DNA from: Acidobacteriaceae bacterium
Lineage (GTDB): Bacteria; Acidobacteriota; Terriglobia; Terriglobales; Acidobacteriaceae
NCBI GenBank assembly: GCA_003138365.1
Contig: PLFY01000181.1
Coordinates: forward strand, 52,049 to 90,861
DNA: 38,813 bases
Reading direction: 5' to 3'
Position 1 is the stretch's first letter. The number at the start of each line of letters is the position of its first letter. The notes under the pieces are model-generated. The model ran no database searches, was not told the DNA's origin, and saw only the letters and a list, made by a program, of their open reading frames with translations. Below are positions 1 through 5,981 of this stretch, piece by piece. The translations under genes and the position numbers were made by a program.

Positions 1-103
1 CCGCGGCGGACGCCCTTCGTGTTTTTTGCTTGCACAAGCGATTCGACATTACGGGCAATTGTGCGGCGGAAGATTCTCCTTGCAATCCGCACTGGGAGAG
101 CGA
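1..103. other. Window edge, no gene seen
   Basis: No convincing coding region or RNA is visible between the window edge and the stop codon of the glycosyltransferase gene. The short plus-strand frame here runs antisense into that gene and has no supporting features. Confidence 0.5.
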
Positions 104-1441
104 TCAGACACTTAGGAGCTGGCTTGCAGCGATCTTCTCCACAGCCTGGGCAGGGAACCTCAACAGCGCAGGTTGGATGCGATTGGCGTGAGCCCGTATG
201 AAGGTGCGCATGTAAGACTGCGCCACCCGGTTCCAGACCATGTGCCGCCCATACATGTAAGCGCGCTGGCGCATTGCTTGGCGTTGCCCATCGTTGTCCA
301 GAAGCTCAATTGCAGCAGTTGCGATAGCATCCGGATCCTCAAAGGGGACCAGTGCTCCGCGTCCATCGGCCAGCAGTTCGGCTGCGTGCCAATAAGGAGT
401 GGAAATGATCGCCTTCCCGGCGCCCAGAGCATACGCCAGAGTTCCCGATACAGCCTGTGCCTCGTAGCGGTAAGGCGTGATGTAAATGTCGGCTGCACCA
501 ACCAGCGCAGCCATTTCTTGCGGGCTGACGAAGCGATTGTGGAAGATCACCTCTCGCTCAACGCCCATTTCCTTCGCCAGGGCCTGCAGTTGATCCCGAT
601 ACCGATCGCCCTCGCGGGCCCTGACATGCGGGTGGGTGGCGCCGGCGATTACGTAGACAGCGTTGCTGTGCCGCGACAAAATGCGCGGCATGGCTTGAAT
701 CACGTTCTCAAATCCCTTGTTGGGCGACAGCAAGCCGAACGTGAGCAAGGCAAGCTTTCCTCCGATGGAGAGTGAATCTTTGTAAACATCGGGTTCCACA
801 AACGGCAAGTCGGGGATGCCATGAGGAATCAGGTCGATCTTTTCGCCTGGAACCCCAAATACATCCTGGAGAACGCGAGAAGAGTACTCGCTCATCACAA
901 TCAGCCGATCGGAGCGCGCGGCGATCTGTTGCATGACTATTCGCTGGTCGAGGTCAGGCTGACGGAGAACAGTATGGAGCGTCGTGACCACCGGCATTCT
1001 AAGGTGCTGCAGCAACTCCAGGACGTTGCTGCCGGCATTCCCTCCAAAAATCCCATACTCATGCTGCAAGCACACTAAGTCGACATTGCTGGAATTGAGA
1101 AAACTGGCCGCTGCCCGATAAGACGATATGTCGCCTTCGGCAATCTGGAATCGTACCCGCGCAGGGTAGGCGTACGACGATTGGGGGTCATTGACCGCTA
1201 CGACCGACAATCCTGCCGCTCCGTACTCAGCCATGACGGCATCGCACAAATCGGTTGTGAAGGTTGCAATTCCACACTGTCGCGGAAGGTGGTTCCCTAC
1301 CACCGCTACCCGGACTGGAAGGGACGGGCTGCGCATCGGCTGCAAGAAGAGCGCCGGCTGTTTTCCGTATGCCGGCGGCCGCGGCTCGTGCCGCATCAGC
1401 GTGTTCGGTTGCGAACTCACGGTGATGTTCGACGTGGACAT
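104..1441 (-). CDS. GT4-family glycosyltransferase (GT-B fold)
   Basis: Predicted 445-residue cytoplasmic glycosyltransferase that moves a sugar from a nucleotide-sugar donor. The N-terminal Rossmann half starts near residue 45 with VVGNHLPRQCGIATF, the CGIATFT signature of this GT4 group. The C-terminal donor-binding half carries LLTFGLLSPNKGFE, a typical GT4 core strand-loop, and later YEAQAVSGTLAYALGAGKAI followed by an acidic AAELL segment that fits the EX7E donor site. The ATG at 1441 is chosen because AGGAG lies 6 bases upstream. The frame stays open to 1804, but that extension is Arg/Ser-rich, lacks domain character and overlaps a better small ORF in another frame. No membrane segment or signal peptide is seen. 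GT4 proteins of this type often act in exopolysaccharide or oligosaccharide synthesis; the acceptor cannot be told from sequence. Confidence 0.9.
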   Translation of the reverse strand: MSTSNITVSSQPNTLMRHEPRPPAYGKQPALFLQPMRSPSLPVRVAVVGNHLPRQCGIATFTTDLCDAVMAEYGAAGLSVVAVNDPQSSYAYPARVRFQIAEGDISSYRAAASFLNSSNVDLVCLQHEYGIFGGNAGSNVLELLQHLRMPVVTTLHTVLRQPDLDQRIVMQQIAARSDRLIVMSEYSSRVLQDVFGVPGEKIDLIPHGIPDLPFVEPDVYKDSLSIGGKLALLTFGLLSPNKGFENVIQAMPRILSRHSNAVYVIAGATHPHVRAREGDRYRDQLQALAKEMGVEREVIFHNRFVSPQEMAALVGAADIYITPYRYEAQAVSGTLAYALGAGKAIISTPYWHAAELLADGRGALVPFEDPDAIATAAIELLDNDGQRQAMRQRAYMYGRHMVWNRVAQSYMRTFIRAHANRIQPALLRFPAQAVEKIAASQLLSV

Positions 1442-1506
1442 GACAGGCTCCTGACTTGAAACTGCCGAGCGCCAACGGGCTCGCGGTCCAATCTTGCAAA
1501 TGGGGA

Positions 1507-1764
1507 TCAGCGGTGAAGCGCGCTGATCATCGCCAGTGCTTCGCTCGCGATGAACACCAGAAGGAATGCCGCGGCGCCGACACCCGCCAATGGCCTGCGG
1601 GACGGGCTGGCGATGCGAATGGATGCCGCCGCTTCCGTTTCTTCTGTTCCTATTGCGACCAGGCGGAAGCCACGCAGAAATACGAAGCACCCGACGGCAG
1701 ACACACACAGGTCCCGCATGAGCACTCCGATCTTGAGAAGATGGCGAACAAACCGATTCATCAT
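1507..1764 (-). CDS. Small membrane protein, unknown function
   Basis: An 85-residue ORF that would lie directly upstream of the glycosyltransferase gene on the same strand, with a 65-base gap. It begins with a double ATG (MM) and has two hydrophobic stretches: a short one near residues 23-38 and a clearer one near 60-80, LAGVGAAAFLLVFIASEALA, that could span a membrane. Between them is a polar segment. The ribosome-binding site is weak (AGG four bases before the first ATG). No family is recognised. It could be a small inner-membrane partner of the glycosyltransferase, or a chance ORF; its hydrophobicity is the main argument that it is real. Confidence 0.4.
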   Translation of the reverse strand: MMNRFVRHLLKIGVLMRDLCVSAVGCFVFLRGFRLVAIGTEETEAAASIRIASPSRRPLAGVGAAAFLLVFIASEALAMISALHR

Positions 1765-1899
1765 GGCCTGAATCTAATCCAGTCAGGCTGAGATTGATGT
1801 GCATTGTTGCACATTGAAAATAAGGCTTTGAGCCGGGTCGAGCGATCCGAACGCCTTGGGGTTGTTGGTTCTGTTAGAGACACGGCGGAGTGAGCAATA

Positions 1900-2217
1900 T
1901 TGAACGGACCGCATCCCGCAGCCCGCGTCAACATGGTCTCAGTTTGCTGGAAAAGCAAACGGATGGGGAGCCTGTTCAAAAGGATGGCAATTGAGATGGA
2001 AGACCCTCGGTGCAAGCACGTGGTGATCGAAATGGAAGACTCCCGGTGCAAGAGCTTGCTCAATGGCGTGGTGATCGAGATGGAGGACCCCCGATGCAGG
2101 AGCCGGCTCAATAATGTGGTGATTGAGATGGAAGACCCTCGGTGCAGGTATCTGATCGATCGCGTGGTGATTGAGATGGAAGATCCTCGGTGCAAGAGCC
2201 TGCTCGCGATGTGGTGA
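1900..2217 (+). CDS. Small tandem-repeat protein (IEMEDPRC repeats)
   Basis: A 105-residue frame starting at TTG 1900, with GGAG nine bases upstream; an in-frame ATG at 1933 is an alternative start. After a basic leader of about 28 residues it consists of five copies of the octapeptide IEMEDPRC, usually in 16-residue units that begin VV and end with a variable tail such as KSLLNG. The first unit is four codons shorter, so all spacings keep frame. Within the core, every nucleotide difference but one falls on a third codon position and is silent; the exception turns Pro into Ser. That suggests selection on protein. However, one minus-strand frame (LHRGSSISIT) shares the same wobble positions, so the strand is not proven. 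Each unit has a single Cys. No family is recognised and no function is assigned. Confidence 0.4.
   Translation: MNGPHPAARVNMVSVCWKSKRMGSLFKRMAIEMEDPRCKHVVIEMEDSRCKSLLNGVVIEMEDPRCRSRLNNVVIEMEDPRCRYLIDRVVIEMEDPRCKSLLAMW
1984..2214. repeat. Five-copy tandem repeat, 48-base period
   Basis: The repeat cores begin with ATT or ATC at 1990, 2026, 2074, 2122 and 2170, so the spacings are 36, 48, 48 and 48 bases. About 28-34 bases per unit are conserved and about 14-18 vary. The variable parts are too short, and the repeats too divergent at wobble positions, for a CRISPR array. Confidence 0.9.
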
Positions 2218-2560
2218 ATGAGAGTTCAAATGGATCTCCAGTCGCCTGCATCTCGACCCCGGTCAACAGTATATACTTAAATTAGATATGCTCTAGTAGT
2301 CCATTTTCTTAATAAATAAATGCGGCTTGTTTTTAGTAAGACAATCCGATCCGCAGATTCAAGCAGGCATCGCCTGGCCGCCGGCACAACGATTTCTCTC
2401 GCTTCCGGGCGATTCTGAACCGTGAATTTTACCGTTGCGACGAGCATCCTATTCCAAAGGAAAGCCATTCCCTGGAGTATCCGTCCCGTCATTCCAGAAA
2501 TCCCCAGCAAGCGGCCCGGCCCCCAAAACGCGCAGAGGAGCATTCGCCGCCACCGCCGCG
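2218..2560. other. Gene-free stretch with a low-GC patch
   Basis: No gene is supported here. The part from about 2265 to 2345 is strikingly AT-rich (runs such as TATATACTTAAATTAGATAT and TTAATAAATAAAT) against GC-rich surroundings. It may be a promoter region, a terminator region or the edge of an insertion. No inverted terminal repeats or transposase fragments were noticed. Confidence 0.5.
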
Positions 2561-3142
2561 CTACTGGTTGCTCTTGTCGCTTCTTGAGAACCCCGGAATG
2601 TGGAACGGAAGTTCGGCATTGGACTGCTTTTTGGGCTTTGCGTTCGAGTCCTCCCGCAACACGGTGCGCTGCGAGTTGATGCACAGCCAGCCTCCGTGTG
2701 CCCGCTCGAAGACGTGCGTAAAGATGCCCTTTTCATTCAATTCGGCCGAATTGACCTTGTGGTGCAGCACATAGGTCCCATTGGCCACCGCGATGTCTCC
2801 CAGCATGCGCACCGTGATGACCCGCTGATCCAGATGGATCGTCTTGTCCTCGCCGGTAATGACCATGGCCACCTGCTGGTTCCGTGTGGTGATGTCGCCC
2901 GTGGCGGAAACATCTACAAACAAGGGGGATAACACCAGTTCCAGGGCGTACTGGTCGCGCAAATTGACGGAGCTTGACCAGGAGTCCTCAATCTTCTGGA
3001 ACTCCCGAATCTCCGGGCTTTCAGACGATGTGACATTCGGCTTGTCTGGCGCTGAGACTGCTGCCGGGCTCTGGCCATAAGCAGCGCAGAAGGGAAAAAG
3101 AACAACAGAAAAGCAAGCCAAAAGCCGGATTATGCGCACCAT
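2561..3142 (-). CDS. Exported SnoaL/DUF4440-like (NTF2-fold) protein
   Basis: Predicted 193-residue secreted or periplasmic protein. The ATG at 3142 is chosen because AGGTGGGAG precedes it and the protein then starts with a classical signal peptide, MVRIIRLLACFSVVLFPFC, with likely cleavage after AYGQ-type residues near 25. The mature part has the NTF2-like pattern of the SnoaL/DUF4440 families: an initial helix (EIREFQKIEDSWSSSV) followed by alternating strands such as IHLDQRVITVRMLGDIAVA, ANGTYVLHH and FTHVFERAHGGWLCINSQRT, the last being the usual W-x-hydrophobic end strand. Such proteins may bind small molecules or be enzymatically inert; no catalytic residues can be named. It sits 92 bases downstream of the Crp/Fnr gene on the same strand and could be co-transcribed with it. 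Role unknown. Confidence 0.75.
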   Translation of the reverse strand: MVRIIRLLACFSVVLFPFCAAYGQSPAAVSAPDKPNVTSSESPEIREFQKIEDSWSSSVNLRDQYALELVLSPLFVDVSATGDITTRNQQVAMVITGEDKTIHLDQRVITVRMLGDIAVANGTYVLHHKVNSAELNEKGIFTHVFERAHGGWLCINSQRTVLREDSNAKPKKQSNAELPFHIPGFSRSDKSNQ

Positions 3143-3234
3143 GAACTCCCACCTGAAAATGAAAGCGTTACTCAAATCATAGCTCTTTGACTTGGGGAGC
3201 GGGCCAGACGGGAGCGGTAAAACGGAAATTGCGT

Positions 3235-3987
3235 CTAGACCAGCGTTTGCAGCCGCTCCGGCTCGTGCAGGGTCACCAGGGAGTCTTCAATCGAAACCCA
3301 GCCGTCCTTCCGGAACTGGCCCAGGGTGCGCGTAACGGTTTCGCGCGTTGTGCAGGCCATCGAGGCCATCTCTTCGTGGGTAAGCAGCAGCGGGAAGCGG
3401 AAGCCGCCATCGTTCAGATGCTCGCCAATCTGATGGGCCAGTTCCAGCAGCAGCTTGCCCAGCCGGGCGGCCACGGTTTCGGCCAGCGCGATGCGGCAGG
3501 CGTCTTGAAGGGCGAAGCGGTACTCCTGGCAAATGCACTGCACCGCGCGCATCTGCGCCTCCTTGTGGCTGCGCAGGAAGCTGAGAAACCGCTCCCGCTC
3601 GACGGGGCGCAGTTGGGCTTCGGTCAACGACTCCGCCGAAACCTCATAGACACCGTGCGAGAGTACCGCGTACAGGCCAAGCATGGAGCCGGGTCCGGCC
3701 ACGCGGACGATCATTTGACGATCCTCAAAGCGGCCTGCGGTCAGCTTCAGATACCCGCCACAGATTAAATATAGGCATCGCGCATCCTCGCCTTGCGTGA
3801 ACAGCGAAGCCTGCGCGGGAAGGGAAATGGTGCTGGTGGCCAGCTCAAGATCGGCAAGTACGGCGCTGCCCAGAGAGCAGAACCAGCCAGGGCGGCGATT
3901 CGCGCAGGCTGCGCAACCCACAGGACTTTGCCGGTTCAGGTGCTTCTGCCGCCCGTGCGTCTCTGCCGTGATCTGCGCGCCTGTCAT
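3235..3987 (-). CDS. Crp/Fnr-family transcription regulator with N-terminal Cys cluster
   Basis: A 250-residue regulator. After a Cys cluster (C25-X2-C28-X8-C37, CAACANRRPGWFC) comes a cNMP-binding-type jelly roll (about residues 45-140, with LFTQGEDARCLYLI and GPGSMLGLYAVLSHGVYEVSA), a dimer helix, and a C-terminal winged helix with LTHEEMASMACTTRETVTR. The recognition helix reads RETVTR, close to RETVGR of E. coli Crp and unlike VETISR of Fnr, which predicts TGTGA-type half-sites; such a site lies at 4673-4688. The cysteines resemble an Fe-S or redox-sensing arrangement, but the spacing differs from Fnr, so cluster binding is inference. The ATG at 3987 has GGAAGG eight bases upstream; a GTG at 4017 with GAGG is an alternative. 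It is divergent from the cytochrome genes and is their likely regulator. Confidence 0.88.
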   Translation of the reverse strand: MTGAQITAETHGRQKHLNRQSPVGCAACANRRPGWFCSLGSAVLADLELATSTISLPAQASLFTQGEDARCLYLICGGYLKLTAGRFEDRQMIVRVAGPGSMLGLYAVLSHGVYEVSAESLTEAQLRPVERERFLSFLRSHKEAQMRAVQCICQEYRFALQDACRIALAETVAARLGKLLLELAHQIGEHLNDGGFRFPLLLTHEEMASMACTTRETVTRTLGQFRKDGWVSIEDSLVTLHEPERLQTLV

Positions 3988-4349
3988 GGTCTTGCCCTTC
4001 CGACGCTGAGCGAGCACATTTTCCTCTGCCGTCCCTGACCCCGCACATCATTACAGGGGGTAAAGTTAAGGTGAAAATGGCCCGTGTCTTCCGGAAATGA
4101 AGCTCTTGCTTGATGAGAGTCTGCCGGAAAAATAACCCTCTGGATGTGACGGGCCTCACGTCTATGCAATCCCATCGTGGTTGCCCAATCCCCCAGGGCT
4201 CCTCCCAAATCTACCTTCCTTGCCGGTAAGCTCTGCGCTTCGCTGCCAGCTCGCACTTTACGGGTCCCCTCATGGGTTGATTGGACAGGGATCCTCCGCC
4301 TTCCAGAGAAGCTTGAGAACGCCCAAAACGGCCGCTAAGGCCCGTCGCT

Positions 4350-4415
4350 TTCGGCTATGGCAAAACCCTGGATGATGTACCCGAAGCCAAGGCGGCCATG
4401 AGGGAGCGACCTTGA
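4350..4415 (+). pseudogene. Possible remnant of a gene 3' end
   Basis: In one plus frame the sequence ends FGYGKTLDDVPEAKAAMRER-P followed by TGA. This resembles the GYAxTLEEAKAA tails of many small bacterial proteins, but no upstream part of such a gene is readable. It may be a decayed gene or coincidence. Confidence 0.2.
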
Positions 4416-4672
4416 ACGGCACTCGACTGGACAAAACCTTCCTTGTTTTGCTCTGAGAGTGTTCAGTTCTGTACAGCCCGAACGCCTCGGCTTTGGTCTA
4501 CTGCCCAAAGCGCTTGTCTCTTGCGTTCCGGTCTTCCCCGATTTGCGGGTAAGGCGGTGTGCGCGCATGGTTGCGGAATTCCATCAGCTGATCTTGAAGG
4601 TAGGAGCGAGGAGGGGAATCCATGTCACATTGGGACAGGAAATTCGGACCGGGATTCGACCTCTGCATCGCA

Positions 4673-4688
4673 TGTGATGAACGTCACC
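4673..4688. promoter_or_regulatory. CRP-type operator TGTGA-N6-TCACC
   Basis: TGTGATGAACGTCACC matches the Crp consensus TGTGA-N6-TCACA at nine of ten half-site positions. It lies upstream of the decaheme cytochrome gene. The neighbouring regulator has a Crp-like RETVTR recognition helix, which is the helix type that reads TGTGA. Its centre at 4680.5 is about 41.5 bases before the predicted transcription start, the class II activator position. Confidence 0.6.
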
Positions 4689-4709
4689 GTTTGTGGCTGA
4701 AATAAAACG

Positions 4710-4715
4710 TAGGAT
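4710..4715 (+). promoter_or_regulatory. Candidate -10 element of the mtrAB-like operon
   Basis: TAGGAT matches TATAAT at four of six positions. No good -35 is present at 16-18 bases; instead the CRP-type box covers that place, as in class II activated promoters. The predicted start of transcription is near 4722. Confidence 0.4.
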
Positions 4716-4857
4716 GCAGCCCATGAAGTGATGCTCCGCACAAAGAGCAACTTCCGCAACACCGTAACCAGGTTCCGGCTTTTTGACGCGGCATTTTCCA
4801 GGAGAAATTGCCGTTCTCACCAGCCTGAAGCTGGTACAACTGTTTTCGGAAGTGGCG

Positions 4858-5859
4858 ATGAGATCACACAAGGCGGTATTTTTCATGCATAAAGCAGGGC
4901 CTGTAACGCAATTGCCGATGAGTGCGGCTCCGGGTAGGTGGCCGGGACTGCGAGCTTGTTTGATGTTGATGCTGGGCGCAAGCATAATCTGCGCCACTGC
5001 GCTTGGAGCTCAGGCGCCCAAAGCCGATTCAGCTGCCAAGACGGCCGTCTCGCAGGCCAAAGACGCTGCTCCCAGCGCTTATGTCGGTGGTGATGTATGC
5101 GCTACCTGCCACGACGAGGTGTCCAAGAAGTTCGAGGGCAATCCGCACACCAAGCTTGCGGCACAGCACGGCCAACCCGGTGTGAACTGCGAAGGATGCC
5201 ATGGTCCGGGCGGCGCTCACGTTGACGGCGGTGGCGACGTTACCAAAATCTTCAACCCCGCCAAGGCCACGGCCAAAGAGGTGGACGCCCGGTGCCTGAC
5301 CTGCCACGCGGGAGCGCATCCCAACTTCGACCGTTCTCCCCATGCCAAGGCCGCCGTCAGCTGCATCAGTTGCCACGACATCCACAGCAGCAAGGAAGAG
5401 CCGCTGCTCAAGGCGTCTCAGCCAACGCTCTGCTTCCAGTGCCACACTGACGTGAAGCCGGCATTCAGTATGCCCTTCCATCACAGGGTGAACGAGGGCC
5501 TCGTCAAGTGCACCGACTGTCATGACGTTCACGGCACCTTCGGGAACAACAACCTGAAGTCCACGGCTGATCAGAATATGATCTGCACCAAATGCCACAC
5601 CGAGGTACGCGGGCCGTACGTGTACGAGCACGCTGCGGTCAAGGCGGAGGGATGCTTGGCGTGCCACACACCGCATGGATCTCAGAACGCCCGGCTGCTG
5701 AACATGCCGAATATCAATACCTTGTGCAACCAGTGCCATAGCCCAGTCTCGGCCGGCACGGTTCACGGGATGAACGCAGGATCGGCGGAGCTGGCGCCAT
5801 GCATCGACTGCCACACCATGGTCCATGGGTCCAACCTCAATGCGGCATTCCTCAAGTAA
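4858..5859 (+). CDS. DmsE/MtrA-type decaheme c-type cytochrome
   Basis: A 333-residue periplasmic decaheme cytochrome that would sit inside an outer-membrane barrel and conduct electrons through the outer membrane. Ten CXXCH motifs are present, with first cysteines at 81, 111, 146, 169, 192, 218, 243, 266, 290 and 315. Each begins with a variant such as CATCH, CEGCH, CLTCH or CIDCH. The many extra His residues can serve as distal ligands. A hydrophobic segment at 33-52 (ACLMLMLGASIICATALG) is the signal peptide. Length and heme number match MtrA of Shewanella, DmsE, MtoA and the core of PioA. The ATG at 4858 has GGAAG five bases upstream; ATG 4918 (MSAAPGRW) would give a more usual signal peptide but has no ribosome-binding site. 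The barrel gene follows after 122 bases. Direction of electron flow cannot be read from sequence. Confidence 0.93.
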   Translation: MRSHKAVFFMHKAGPVTQLPMSAAPGRWPGLRACLMLMLGASIICATALGAQAPKADSAAKTAVSQAKDAAPSAYVGGDVCATCHDEVSKKFEGNPHTKLAAQHGQPGVNCEGCHGPGGAHVDGGGDVTKIFNPAKATAKEVDARCLTCHAGAHPNFDRSPHAKAAVSCISCHDIHSSKEEPLLKASQPTLCFQCHTDVKPAFSMPFHHRVNEGLVKCTDCHDVHGTFGNNNLKSTADQNMICTKCHTEVRGPYVYEHAAVKAEGCLACHTPHGSQNARLLNMPNINTLCNQCHSPVSAGTVHGMNAGSAELAPCIDCHTMVHGSNLNAAFLK

Positions 5860-5981
5860 TGGATCTGCGCCGCGCCCTCCAGGACCCATCGGATGGCGCG
5901 GCCCGGCTCTCGCATCAACGGTTCACAGGGATTCGAATTTTCGATGTCAGCAGTAATGCTTTTTTTCAAGTGAGGCTTCAT

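Larger units (their letters stand above)
3988..4857. other. Long intergenic region between Crp/Fnr and decaheme genes
   Basis: About 870 bases separate the divergent regulator and cytochrome genes. The frames within it look like chance. It contains a possible decayed gene end (4350-4415), a CRP-type palindrome (4673-4688) and a plausible -10 element (4710-4715). The leader from the predicted start near 4722 to the ATG at 4858 would be about 136 bases. Confidence 0.6.

Noticed and set aside
1442-1804. N-terminal extension of the GT4 glycosyltransferase to 566 residues
   Set aside because: The extension is Arg/Ser-rich without domain features, and a strong ribosome-binding site precedes the ATG at 1441.
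1761-2195. 144-residue minus-strand frame across the repeats (HRGSSISIT units)
   Set aside because: It shares wobble positions with the plus frame, so it cannot be excluded, but it starts inside the repeats, continues into non-repetitive Arg-rich sequence and lacks a good ribosome-binding site.
1984-2214. Possible CRISPR array
   Set aside because: Spacing is 48 bases with only about 14-18 variable bases, the repeats differ at wobble positions, and no cas genes are nearby. A coding tandem repeat fits better.
5799-5981. 61-residue extension of the barrel protein overlapping the decaheme gene
   Set aside because: No signal-peptide character; the ATG at 5982 has GAGG and begins a normal leader.
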